From NCBI GenBank assembly GCA_024279045.1, contig JAJRRZ010000043.1, positions 1 to 14,352 of the forward strand: a stretch of DNA of 14,352 nt. Reading direction: 5' to 3'. Every line of letters starts with the position of its first letter. The first letter of the stretch is position 1. The stretch is from Alphaproteobacteria bacterium. Its GTDB lineage: Bacteria > Pseudomonadota > Alphaproteobacteria > Rhizobiales > Aestuariivirgaceae. Position numbers and translations under genes: made by a program. Positions 7,460-14,352 of the stretch are shown piece by piece. The notes under the pieces were generated by a model. That model saw only the letters and a list, made by a program, of their open reading frames with translations. It was not told the DNA's origin and ran no database searches.

Positions 7460-7482
7460 CCTGAAGCCGCTCTGTCTGCCGT

Positions 7483-8376
7483 TCATCCGTCCTGCCGCTG
7501 GCGCTGTTGATGGAGCTTGATGATCATCGCCGCGGTTTCTTCCACGGCGCGGCGGGTAACGTCGATCACCGGCCAGCCGTGGCGTTCACAAAGCTTTTTC
7601 AGTTCACGAATTTCCGCGGCGATGGCGCGGCGGTCGGCATAGTCGCGCACCTGTCCGCCGCCTTGCCTGTTCATGCCGTGTGCGCCGATGTCTTCCAGCC
7701 GGTTGCCGCGCAGGCCAGACAGCGCATTGGAGGTGGCCACCAGCCCGACGATCAGCGGGCCCTTCAGGCGCAGCACGGTTTGCGGCAGTGGCTGGCCGGC
7801 GATGAAGGGAATGTTGGCGGTGCGGTAGCCCTGGTTGGCCAGATAGATGCTGGTGGGGGTCTTGGAGGTGCGCGACAGGCCGATGAGGATGATGTCGGCC
7901 TCGTGCAGGGAATCGACATTGGCCCCGTCGTCATGCATCATGGCGAAATCCAGCGCCCGCATGCGCGCGAAATAATGTTCGTCCAGCGCCGGACGCGGGC
8001 TGCGCGCCAGCTTCTCGTTGGTGTTCAGCCAGGCGGAGAGCATCTCCACCAGTGGATCGAGCAGGCCCATGCAGGCCAGCCCCTGTTCGTTGCAGTGATC
8101 TTCCAGCCGCTTGCGCAACTTGCGGTCGGAAAGGCCGTGCAGCACCAGCCCCGGCTCTTCCTCCAGTTGCTCCAGCACGCGGGCCATGTCCGCCGCGCTG
8201 CGCACCAGCGGATGCGTGTGTGCGATGGGCTGATGACCGGGGAAGAACAGCAGCGCCTTGTCCAGCAATTGGCGCAGTCCCTCGCCGGTGGAGTCGGACA
8301 CCAGGTGCACGTGAAAGAAGCTCCTGGCGTTGGCGCCGGTATTGGCGCCGGCGTGGCTGTTGTTGCCGGTGTTCAT
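7483..8376 (-). CDS. PPDK / PEP synthetase regulatory protein (DUF299 kinase-pyrophosphorylase)
   Basis: A bifunctional regulator that phosphorylates a threonine of pyruvate phosphate dikinase or PEP synthetase using ADP, and removes the phosphate by phosphorolysis, setting the PEP/pyruvate balance. From the ATG at 8376 it has 297 residues. It shows VSDSTGEGL at 26-34, the P-loop-like GLSRTSKTPTS at 166-176, and QGYRTANIPFI just after. All are typical of the family. The frame is open back to a TTG at 8460, but that extension is a Gln-rich stretch that would overlap the divergent promoter region, so I use the ATG, even though no clear Shine-Dalgarno precedes it. No ppdK or ppsA target gene is in the window, so the partner enzyme cannot be chosen. 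argB is divergent from it. Confidence 0.93.
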   Translation of the reverse strand: MNTGNNSHAGANTGANARSFFHVHLVSDSTGEGLRQLLDKALLFFPGHQPIAHTHPLVRSAADMARVLEQLEEEPGLVLHGLSDRKLRKRLEDHCNEQGLACMGLLDPLVEMLSAWLNTNEKLARSPRPALDEHYFARMRALDFAMMHDDGANVDSLHEADIILIGLSRTSKTPTSIYLANQGYRTANIPFIAGQPLPQTVLRLKGPLIVGLVATSNALSGLRGNRLEDIGAHGMNRQGGGQVRDYADRRAIAAEIRELKKLCERHGWPVIDVTRRAVEETAAMIIKLHQQRQRQDG

Positions 8377-8421
8377 GAAACTGCACGCTGCCGGTTGCGG
8401 TTGCTGTTGCCTTGTTGCACC

Positions 8422-8450
8422 TTGACAGGCGCGGCGCAATGCCTTCAACA
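8422..8450 (+). promoter_or_regulatory. Candidate promoter for argB
   Basis: A perfect TTGACA box at 8422-8427 lies in the short divergent gap between the minus-strand regulator gene (start 8376) and argB (start 8484). A poor -10 match (TTCAAC, 8445-8450) follows at 17-base spacing. If used, transcription would start near 8457, in keeping with the ATG at 8484 and not with upstream TTG or ATG codons. The weak -10 makes this a suggestion only. Confidence 0.25.
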
Positions 8451-8483
8451 CCAGACCCAACCATCCTGCCGGGGCCGGAGCCG

Positions 8484-9413
8484 ATGAGCAGCAATACCGA
8501 ACATCTCTCGCGCGAGGAAGTGGCCGAGGTGCTGGCTGAGGCGCTGCCCTTCATGCAGCGCTATGCCGGGCAGACGGTGGTCATCAAGTATGGTGGCCAC
8601 GCGATGGGCGATGAGGCGCTGGCGGAGAAGTTCTGCGCCGACGTGGTGCAACTGAAGCTCTCCGGCATCAATCCGGTCATCGTGCACGGTGGCGGGCCGC
8701 AGATTGGCGCCATGCTGGAAAAGCTGGGCATTGCCTCGCGCTTCGAGGACGGCCTGCGCGTTACCTGTGCGCAGACGGTGGAAGTGGCGGAGATGGTGCT
8801 GTCCGGCTCCGTCAACAAGCGCGTGGTCAACTGCATCCGCAAGATGGGCGGCAAGGCGGCGGGGCTGTCGGGCAAAGACGCCAGCCTGTGCACCGCGCGC
8901 AAGATGGTGCGCAAGAAAACCGATCCGGCCTCCGGCATCGAGAAGATCATCGACCTCGGCTATGTCGGCGAGCCGGTGCGGATGGACACGGAGATCATCG
9001 AGGTGCTGGCGCGCTCCGACGTGATCCCGGTAATTGCGCCCATTGCCGTGTCGGAAGAGGGCGAGACACTGAATATCAACGCCGATACTTTCGCCGGGGC
9101 GCTGGCCAGCGCGCTGAAGGCCAAGCGCCTGCTGCTGCTGACCGACGTGGCCGGCGTGCTGGACAAGAGCGGCGAACTGCTGGCGGAGTTGGACTTGCGG
9201 CAAGTGGAAGAGCTGATTGCCGACGGCACCATTTCCGGCGGCATGATCCCCAAGGTGCGCTCCTGCGCCGACGTGGTGCGGGGCGGCGTGGAAGGCGTGA
9301 TCATCCTCGATGGCCGGGTGCCGCACGCGGTGCTGCTGGAGCTGTTCACCGCCCGCGGTGTGGGCACGCGCATCAGCGCTGGTGCGGCGGATGTGGCGGA
9401 GGGCGCGGCATGA
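8484..9413 (+). CDS. argB: N-acetylglutamate kinase
   Basis: Phosphorylates N-acetyl-L-glutamate with ATP, the second step of arginine synthesis, in the cytosol. From the ATG at 8484 the protein has 309 residues. Amino-acid-kinase family motifs are KYGGHAMGD (from Lys35), HGGGPQIG at about 68-75, the NCIRKMGGKAAGLSGKDASL segment, and NINADTFAGALASALKAKRL with LLLTDVAGVLD. The extra N-terminal helix before KYGG (EALPFMQRYAGQ) is the N-helix that known arginine-inhibited hexameric enzymes share, so feedback inhibition is likely (inference). The frame is open to TTG 8412 and ATG 8439; 8484 is preferred because GGAG is just upstream and the length fits alphaproteobacterial ArgB. Its TGA overlaps the ATG of the next gene (ATGA). 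Confidence 0.96.
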   Translation: MSSNTEHLSREEVAEVLAEALPFMQRYAGQTVVIKYGGHAMGDEALAEKFCADVVQLKLSGINPVIVHGGGPQIGAMLEKLGIASRFEDGLRVTCAQTVEVAEMVLSGSVNKRVVNCIRKMGGKAAGLSGKDASLCTARKMVRKKTDPASGIEKIIDLGYVGEPVRMDTEIIEVLARSDVIPVIAPIAVSEEGETLNINADTFAGALASALKAKRLLLLTDVAGVLDKSGELLAELDLRQVEELIADGTISGGMIPKVRSCADVVRGGVEGVIILDGRVPHAVLLELFTARGVGTRISAGAADVAEGAA

Positions 9414-10276
9414 CGGCGCTGGCGCAACGGCAGCAGCGGGCGGCAACAGGTGCGGCGGCGCAAGCCGGTGCCGAAGACGAACGCCTGCGCGCCGCCTTTG
9501 CCCCGGTGCGCGAGTGGGTGTTCGATCTGGACAACACACTCTACTGCGCCTCGCGGCGGTTGTTTGACCAGATCGACAAGCGCATGGGCGAATATCTGGT
9601 GCGGCTGTTCCGCGTGGATATCGCCACGGCGAAATACATCCAGAAAGATTATTTCCGCCGCTACGGCACCACCCTGCGCGGGCTGATCGTCAATGGCGAG
9701 ATTGCCGATCCGGACGATTTTCTCGCCTTCGTGCATGACATCGACTATTCGGCCATCGCGCCCGATCCGGCGCTGGACGATGCACTGACGCGGCTGGAAG
9801 GGCGCAAGTGGGTGTTCACCAACGGCTCGCTGGCCCATGCCGAGGCGGTGCTGGAACGGCTGGGCGTGAGTGCGCATATCGACGAGATCTTTGACGTGAA
9901 GGCCGCCGGTTACGTGCCCAAGCCGCATCCACAGGCCTTTGATGCCTTTCTAGCCCACACCGGCATTGCCCCGGCGCGTGCGGCCATGTTCGAGGATATT
10001 GCCCGCAACCTGGCCGAACCGCATGCACGCGGCATGACCACCGTGCTGGTGGCGCATCCGGACAATGCCGACGCCGGGCATGCCTGCGGTTGCGCTCATG
10101 CTCATGGGAACAGGCATGGCGGTGAGGGCGAAATGCATCCGCATGACGACGCCAATGGCGAACACATTCATTTCCGCACCACGGAACTGACCGGTTTCCT
10201 GCGCCGCCTGACCGTGGCGCAGCAAGCATCATCATCTGATACGACAACCCATACAGGCGAAAAGGAGCGGGCATGA
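9410..10276 (+). CDS. HAD-superfamily pyrimidine 5'-nucleotidase-like protein with a His-rich insert
   Basis: A 288-residue HAD phosphatase of the type called pyrimidine 5'-nucleotidase, expected to dephosphorylate UMP/CMP-like nucleotides. Catalytic motifs are intact: FDLDNTLY (Asp39 nucleophile, Asp41), FTNGS (Thr137), Lys171 in VPKPHP, and the acidic FED at about 194-196. The helical cap lies between motifs I and II. Between GMTTVLVAHP and HFRTTELTGFLRRL, residues 216-254 carry nine His and two Cys, a likely metal-binding insert. The ATG at 9410 overlaps the argB stop as ATGA; the frame is open farther upstream inside argB, but that part is only a shadow. Its own stop overlaps the dapD start. 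The argB-HAD-dapD order is common in alphaproteobacteria; why a nucleotidase sits there is unknown. Confidence 0.9.
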   Translation: MTALAQRQQRAATGAAAQAGAEDERLRAAFAPVREWVFDLDNTLYCASRRLFDQIDKRMGEYLVRLFRVDIATAKYIQKDYFRRYGTTLRGLIVNGEIADPDDFLAFVHDIDYSAIAPDPALDDALTRLEGRKWVFTNGSLAHAEAVLERLGVSAHIDEIFDVKAAGYVPKPHPQAFDAFLAHTGIAPARAAMFEDIARNLAEPHARGMTTVLVAHPDNADAGHACGCAHAHGNRHGGEGEMHPHDDANGEHIHFRTTELTGFLRRLTVAQQASSSDTTTHTGEKERA

Positions 10277-11121
10277 GCTACGCAGACCTGCAGGCGGTCA
10301 TCGACCGCGCATTCGATAATGCATCGGAAATTTCACCGGCCACCACCGGCGAGGTGCGCGAGGCCGTGGAGGAGGCGCTGAACCTGCTGGATTCCGGCAA
10401 GGCGCGCGTGGCGGAAAAGGTCGATGGCGAGTGGAAGGTCAATCAGTGGCTGAAGAAGGCGGTGCTGCTGTCGTTCCGGCTGAATGACATGCAGGTCATC
10501 GACGGCGGCCCCGGCGGTGCGGTATGGTGGGACAAGGTGCCCTCCAAGTTCGCCGGCTGGACGGCGGAGGACTTCCGCAAGGCTGGTTTTCGCGCCGTGC
10601 CTGGCTGCGTGGTGCGCCATTCCGCTTACATTGCGCCGAACGTGGTGCTGATGCCCTCCTTCGTGAACCTCGGCGCCTACGTGGACGAAGGCACCATGGT
10701 GGACACCTGGGCTACGGTGGGCTCCTGCGCGCAGATCGGCAAGAACGTGCACCTCTCCGGTGGTGTGGGCATTGGTGGCGTGCTGGAGCCGTTGCAGGCC
10801 GGGCCGGTGATCATCGAGGACAACTGCTTCATCGGCGCGCGCTCGGAAATCGTCGAGGGTGTCATCGTCGGCGAGGGTTCGGTGATCTCCATGGGGGTGT
10901 TCATCGGCCAGTCCACGCGTATTGTCGATCGCGAGACGGGCGAGGTGTTTTATGGCCGCGTGCCGCCCTATTCGGTGGTGGTGTCCGGCTCCATGCCCGG
11001 CTCGAAGACCGAGCTGCCCAACGGCAAGCCGGCACCGAACCTGTATTGCGCGGTCATTGTCAAGCGCGTGGACGAGAAGACCCGTGCGAAGGTGTCCATC
11101 AACGATCTGCTGCGCGATTGA
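10273..11121 (+). CDS. dapD: 2,3,4,5-tetrahydropyridine-2,6-dicarboxylate N-succinyltransferase
   Basis: Transfers succinyl from succinyl-CoA to tetrahydrodipicolinate, opening the succinylase branch of diaminopimelate and lysine synthesis. The 282-residue protein has an alpha-helical N-terminal domain. A left-handed beta-helix of hexapeptide repeats follows, including NLGAYVDEGTMVDTWATVGS, GVGIGGVLEPLQAGPVIIED and NCFIGARSEIVEGVIVGEGS, then the typical C-terminal YGRVPPYSVVVSGSMPG. Length is normal. A strong AAGGAG lies 5 bases before the ATG at 10273, which overlaps the upstream stop as ATGA. dapE, often nearby in this class, does not follow here; the next gene is an SGNH-like secreted protein 37-40 bases downstream. 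Confidence 0.97.
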   Translation: MSYADLQAVIDRAFDNASEISPATTGEVREAVEEALNLLDSGKARVAEKVDGEWKVNQWLKKAVLLSFRLNDMQVIDGGPGGAVWWDKVPSKFAGWTAEDFRKAGFRAVPGCVVRHSAYIAPNVVLMPSFVNLGAYVDEGTMVDTWATVGSCAQIGKNVHLSGGVGIGGVLEPLQAGPVIIEDNCFIGARSEIVEGVIVGEGSVISMGVFIGQSTRIVDRETGEVFYGRVPPYSVVVSGSMPGSKTELPNGKPAPNLYCAVIVKRVDEKTRAKVSINDLLRD

Positions 11122-11161
11122 CGGGCTTCGGGCCAGCACGGTGGGCGAGCAAGGGAGCATG

Positions 11162-12394
11162 ATGCTGTTTCGGCTGATAGCCTGGGGTGAGAATGCCGGC
11201 AATATGGCACGGTGGGCAGCGGCGCTGTGCCTGCTGGCGCTGCTGCTGGTTGTGTCCATGCCGGTGCGGGCGCAACAGCAGCAAACCGCGCCTGCCAACC
11301 CTCCCACGGCGGCGGTCGATGCCGGCCAGACGGACGGCTATGGCATCGCCCAGCCCTATATACGCTCGCCGAAGGAGCGTTACCGGCTGTTTGTGTTCGG
11401 CGACAAGATGGCCACCGGCCTGCTGGCCGGGTTGTGGCGTGTGCTGGAGAACAATCCGCGCTTTGTGGCGCGCGGGCGGTTCAACGCTGGCTCCGGCTTG
11501 GTGCGGCTGCGCTATTACGACTGGCAGCGCGCCATTGCCCAGGTGCTGGACAGCAGGCCGGTGGACATTGGCGTGGTGATGCTGGGGGTGAATGACGTGC
11601 GCGACATCGTTGCGGGCGGCAGACGCATTCCCTTCGGCAGTGAGGAATGGAAGCGCATCTACGCCACGCGGCTGGATGCCATCATCGAAACGTTTCGCAA
11701 CGCAGGGGTGGCGCTGTATCTGGTGGGCCTGCCGCCGGTGCGCGAGGCGCGGCTGGATGCCGGGGTGCGGCTTGTCGATGAGCTGATCCGCCAACGGGCG
11801 CGGGCCAGTGGGGTGCGCTATATCGGCATCCGGAAACATTTCGCCGGGCCGGATGGTGGCTTCGTGGAAAATGGTGCGGACATCAACGGCGCCATCACCC
11901 GGCTGCGGGCGCGCAACGGTGTGCACTTCATCAAGGCGGGCAATACCGTGCTGGCGAAGCTGGTGATGGATGTCATCGGCAAGGATGTGGAACGTGCCGT
12001 GGCTCTGCCCGCACCCCAGGCAATGGGAGTGGGCGGGGCCGATGCTGGCGGTTCCGACAAGCCGTTCGTGGGCCGGGCCGGGCCGGGTGGAGAGCCGGTC
12101 TATGAATCGCCCGCCAGCCTGCCCGGCACCGATACGGTCTATCTGGCGCGCACGCCGTCCTCGGCGGAGGTGGCTGCGCACGACACATTGGAAATGCTGC
12201 GCCGCAGCACGGCGGCGGACAGTCCGGCGGGCAATCTGTTCCGGCAGGGGCTGTGGGCAGCGGCTGCGCCGGGCTGGGTGGATGATTTCTCCGCGCCACT
12301 GGAAGAACTGGGCGACAAAGCCGGACAAACAGGACAAGCCATACAGGCCGGAAAAGCCGGGCAGAATGGGCAGGCTGGACAAGCCGGACAATAG
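11162..12394 (+). CDS. Secreted SGNH/GDSL-like protein (DUF459 type), probable pseudo-hydrolase
   Basis: A 410-residue exported protein. A signal peptide is visible: hydrophobic core ALCLLALLLVVSM at about 21-33, with likely cleavage at VRA-Q near residue 37. A Gln/Pro/Ala-rich linker follows, then an SGNH-like domain from about 74 to 275. Block I reads FVFGDKMATGL, with Lys82 where active enzymes have Ser. GSGLVR gives the block II Gly, LGVND at 141-145 is block III, and NGVHFIKAG gives His255 with Asn252 where Asp is usual. The fold is therefore recognisable but the triad looks incomplete. The C-terminal 130 residues are low in recognisable features and end in Gly-Gln-Ala repeats. AAGGGAG precedes the start with 4-base spacing; the ATG at 11159 is an alternative. 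DUF459 proteins are thought to act in the envelope; the role is unknown. Confidence 0.8.
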   Translation: MLFRLIAWGENAGNMARWAAALCLLALLLVVSMPVRAQQQQTAPANPPTAAVDAGQTDGYGIAQPYIRSPKERYRLFVFGDKMATGLLAGLWRVLENNPRFVARGRFNAGSGLVRLRYYDWQRAIAQVLDSRPVDIGVVMLGVNDVRDIVAGGRRIPFGSEEWKRIYATRLDAIIETFRNAGVALYLVGLPPVREARLDAGVRLVDELIRQRARASGVRYIGIRKHFAGPDGGFVENGADINGAITRLRARNGVHFIKAGNTVLAKLVMDVIGKDVERAVALPAPQAMGVGGADAGGSDKPFVGRAGPGGEPVYESPASLPGTDTVYLARTPSSAEVAAHDTLEMLRRSTAADSPAGNLFRQGLWAAAAPGWVDDFSAPLEELGDKAGQTGQAIQAGKAGQNGQAGQAGQ

Positions 12395-12434
12395 GGGCAA
12401 CCAGCGCCATGGCCCAGGCAGGAGCGCGCGACTC

Positions 12435-13109
12435 ATGGCAAAGGTGAAAATCTGCGGAATCACCGATGCGCCAGCACTGGATGCGGCGCTGGATGCGGGC
12501 GCGGATTTCATCGGCTTGGTGTTCTATCCCCCCTCGCCACGCAATGTTTCGCTGGAGCAGGCGGCGGCGCTGGCCGAACAGGCGCGCGGGCGCGCGGCGG
12601 TGGTGGCGCTGGTGGTGGATGCCGGGGATGACCTGTTGCGTGAAATTGGCCAGCGGGTGCGGCCGGACTTCATTCAGGCACACGGGCAGGAAACGCCAGA
12701 GCGGGTGCGGTGGATGCGCCGGTTTGCCGGTTGCGGGATCATCCGCGCCTTTCGCCTGAAGGGGCCGGAGGATTTGCGCGCCGTTGACAACTATGCGCAG
12801 GATATCGCCTTTCCGTTGTTCGATGCCTGGCATGCGCCGGACAAGGCCGATTTGCCTGGCGGCATGGGCAAGGCCTTTGACTGGTCATGGATGGCTTCGT
12901 GGCGGGATGCCCGGCAGGGTGGGGCGCAACAGCCTTTCATGCTGGCTGGCGGACTGACACCGGAGAACGTCGCGCAGGCTATTCGTGCCACTGCCGCGCC
13001 GATGGTGGATGTGTCCTCCGGCGTGGAGCGTGCGCGGGGTGTGAAGGACGCGGAGAAGATCCGCCGTTTCGTGGCGGCGGCAAAGGGTGTGGCGCGGGGG
13101 ATGGAATGA
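12435..13109 (+). CDS. trpF: Phosphoribosylanthranilate isomerase
   Basis: Catalyses the Amadori rearrangement of N-(5'-phosphoribosyl)anthranilate in tryptophan synthesis. The 224-residue TIM-barrel protein has KICGIT at 5-10 (general-base Cys7), GADFIGLVFYPPSPRNVS, the general-acid Asp130 in PLFDAWH, PGGMGKAFDW at about 141-150, and the phosphate-binding AGGLTPENV and VDVSSGVE (191-198). Length is normal. The start at 12435 is chosen because it begins the conserved first strand and AGGAG lies 10 bases upstream; the open frame extends upstream into the SGNH gene only as a shadow. trpB and trpA, its frequent partners, are not adjacent; folP follows with an ATGA overlap. Confidence 0.96.
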   Translation: MAKVKICGITDAPALDAALDAGADFIGLVFYPPSPRNVSLEQAAALAEQARGRAAVVALVVDAGDDLLREIGQRVRPDFIQAHGQETPERVRWMRRFAGCGIIRAFRLKGPEDLRAVDNYAQDIAFPLFDAWHAPDKADLPGGMGKAFDWSWMASWRDARQGGAQQPFMLAGGLTPENVAQAIRATAAPMVDVSSGVERARGVKDAEKIRRFVAAAKGVARGME

Positions 13110-14206
13110 TGGGCGCGCCGAGGTGTGGCGACAGCCTGTATGTGGAACCGCTGGGCCTGCTGCATGGCGCGGCGGCGCGGCTGGCCGTGGCGCGCGGGCT
13201 GGCGCTGCCGTTGGCGGGAGAGCGCCTGGCCTTCACCTCTGCCTGGTTGGTGCATCGCTGTGGCGAAACGGGCGAGACATCGCGCCGCCTGTTGGGTGCA
13301 GAGCAGTTGCGTGAAAAGGCCGCGGCCAGCGGGCAGGACGATGCAGGCAGCCTGGCCGCAGTGCTGCAGCGCATGGGTGCGCCGCGCCAGCCATTTGCCG
13401 GGCTGGACTGGGAGCGCCCACGCATCATGGGCATTGTCAATGTTACGCCGGACAGCTTTTCCGACGGAGGGCGGTTCGACAGTGCGCAAGCCGCCATTGA
13501 CCATGCCCGGCGGCTGGCCGAGGCGGGGGCGGATGTGCTGGACGTGGGAGGCGAATCCACCCGCCCCGGCGCGGCGGAAGTCTCCGTGCAGGAGGAGATG
13601 GATCGCGTGCTGCCGGTTGTCGAGGCGCTGGCGGCGGATGGCCTGCTGGTGAGCATCGACACGCGCAAGAGCGCAGTGATGCGCGCCGCCGTGGCGGTGG
13701 GGGCGCGTATTGTCAATGACGTATCGGCCCTGTCCCATGACCGGCATGCCGCCGCCACGGTGGAGCAACTGGGGGTGCCGGTGATTCTCATGCACATGCG
13801 CGGCACGCCGGACACGATGATGCGGCAGGCCGACTACGACGACGTGGTGGCGGAAGTGATCGACGAGCTGGCTGCGGCCATGCTGCGCGCGGGCGATGCC
13901 GGAATCGCGGCGGAGAACATCATGGTCGATCCGGGCATCGGCTTTGCCAAGCGCACCGGGGACAATCTGGCGCTGACCCGTGCGCTGGGCGCCTTGCACG
14001 GGCTGGGTGCGCCAGTGCTTTATGCGGCCTCGCGCAAGCGCTTCATCGGTGAGACTACCGGCGAGCAGGATGCTGCCGCGCGACTGGGCGGCTCGCTGGC
14101 GGTGGCGCAGGCGGCGCTGCTGGCCGGAGCGCAGATGGTGCGCGTGCACGATGTGGCGCAAACAGCACAGATGACGCGCATGGTGCAGGCACTGATGCAA
14201 TGCTGA
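13106..14206 (+). CDS. folP: Dihydropteroate synthase with N-terminal extension
   Basis: Joins p-aminobenzoate to dihydropterin pyrophosphate to give dihydropteroate in folate synthesis; it is the target of sulfonamides. The 366-residue protein has a DHPS TIM barrel from about 104 to the end. Motifs in order are IMGIVNVTPDSFSDGG, DVGGESTRPGA, VSIDTRKSAVM, RIVNDVSAL, ILMHMRGTP, IMVDPGIGFAKRTGDNLAL, YAASRKRFIGE and VRVHDVAQT. About 103 residues before it (including YVEPLGLLHGAAARLAVARG) are outside the classic enzyme of 265-285 residues. They resemble extensions on some alphaproteobacterial DHPS proteins. ATG 13106 overlaps the trpF stop; ATG 13109 is equally possible. glmM, a common downstream neighbour, is not in view. 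Confidence 0.95.
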   Translation: MMGAPRCGDSLYVEPLGLLHGAAARLAVARGLALPLAGERLAFTSAWLVHRCGETGETSRRLLGAEQLREKAAASGQDDAGSLAAVLQRMGAPRQPFAGLDWERPRIMGIVNVTPDSFSDGGRFDSAQAAIDHARRLAEAGADVLDVGGESTRPGAAEVSVQEEMDRVLPVVEALAADGLLVSIDTRKSAVMRAAVAVGARIVNDVSALSHDRHAAATVEQLGVPVILMHMRGTPDTMMRQADYDDVVAEVIDELAAAMLRAGDAGIAAENIMVDPGIGFAKRTGDNLALTRALGALHGLGAPVLYAASRKRFIGETTGEQDAAARLGGSLAVAQAALLAGAQMVRVHDVAQTAQMTRMVQALMQC

Positions 14207-14305
14207 ATCGATCGGACACTTCCGGAAACACCATGATTTGGCCGTGCTGGCTGGCAGGGGGAGCTTGATTGGCGGCTTTTGTGGTCTTCGGTCCTGGAGG
14301 CGGCT

Positions 14306-14345
14306 GCTTTTCAAGCCTGGAAAGCGGGGATTTTGTTTCATTTTT
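14306..14345 (+). terminator. Weak candidate intrinsic terminator after folP
   Basis: GCTTTTC (14306-14312) and GGAAAGC (14319-14325) can form a 7-bp stem, including one G-U pair, with a 6-base loop. Five bases later a T-rich run begins (14331-14345, ATTTT-type with interruptions). The stem is low in GC and the T tract is broken, so efficiency would be modest. It lies 100 bases beyond folP, and nothing else recognisable occurs in 14207-14352. Confidence 0.3.
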
Positions 14346-14352
14346 CCTCAAA

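Larger units (their letters stand above)
6925..7482. other. 558-base gene-free gap with repeat elements
   Basis: This gap separates two minus-strand genes, the PPDK-regulatory protein upstream and hisN downstream. Two lines counted by hand (7021-7140) are about 46% GC, against clearly higher values in the flanking genes. It holds three repeat structures listed separately (7000-7160, 7164-7257 and 7312-7459). Open frames of 71 and 77 codons on the plus strand read across the palindromes and match no family I recognise, so I do not call them genes. The hisN promoter must lie here unless transcription continues from the upstream gene. I could not pick out convincing -35/-10 boxes in 6925-6999. 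Confidence 0.8.

Noticed and set aside
8451..8458. CCAGACCC, identical to the end of the 161-bp palindrome
   Set aside because: There is no partner inverted repeat and no further similarity around it, so an 8-base match is best taken as chance.
8377..8460. TTG-started N-terminal extension of the PPDK regulatory protein
   Set aside because: It would add a Gln-rich stretch not seen in the family and would overlap the divergent promoter region.
8888..9409. Upstream extension of the HAD gene inside argB
   Set aside because: The added 174 residues are an Arg/Gly-rich out-of-frame reading of argB; the ATG at 9410 gives the normal HAD N terminus and an ATGA overlap.
10922..11158. Upstream extension of the SGNH-like gene inside dapD
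   Set aside because: It reads dapD out of frame; the start at 11162 (or 11159) gives a good signal peptide directly after a Shine-Dalgarno.
12791..14341. 516-codon open frame antisense to trpF and folP
   Set aside because: The opposite strand carries two unmistakable enzymes; this translation has no recognisable domain and its composition is that of a codon-bias shadow.

Overview
The window is an ordinary, tightly packed, GC-rich stretch of a bacterial chromosome, most likely from an alphaproteobacterium. Three things point there. The gene order atpG-atpD-atpC comes with a Lys/Ala/Ser-rich N-terminal extension on the F1 beta subunit, as seen in Rhizobiales. The cluster argB - HAD pyrimidine 5'-nucleotidase - dapD, joined by ATGA overlaps, is typical of that class. 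So is a PPDK/PEP-synthetase regulatory protein together with a DUF459-type SGNH protein. No genus can be named from the sequence alone.

Layout. (1) Positions 1-2948, plus strand: the 3' part of the F1Fo ATP synthase operon (atpG gamma, atpD beta, atpC epsilon); the first 25 bases may be the tail of atpA. (2) Positions 2976-6924, minus strand, convergent with atpC: a four-gene unit transcribed in the order hisN-like phosphatase, murJ (lipid II flippase), a YcbL/glyoxalase-II-like metallo-hydrolase, and an Smr-domain protein. Gaps are 3, 49 and 9 bases, so co-transcription is likely. (3) Positions 6925-7482: a 558-base gap without a gene. By eye its GC content is about 46% where counted, well below the coding DNA. 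It holds two related long imperfect palindromes and a third block of nested inverted and direct repeats. (4) Positions 7483-8376, minus strand: the bifunctional kinase/pyrophosphorylase that controls PPDK or PEP synthetase. (5) Positions 8484-14206, plus strand and divergent from it: argB, HAD nucleotidase, dapD, a secreted SGNH-like protein, trpF and folP. ATGA overlaps link argB/HAD, HAD/dapD and trpF/folP. The last 146 bases hold only a weak terminator candidate.

Together the genes serve core metabolism: ATP synthesis, arginine, lysine/diaminopimelate, tryptophan, histidine and folate synthesis, and peptidoglycan export. I found no defence system, CRISPR array, prophage, transposase, tRNA or rRNA. 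The least explained items are the palindromic repeat cluster at 7000-7459, the histidine/cysteine-rich insert in the HAD protein, and the SGNH-like protein, which appears to lack both the nucleophile serine and the aspartate of the triad. I do not see a convincing new multi-gene system here.
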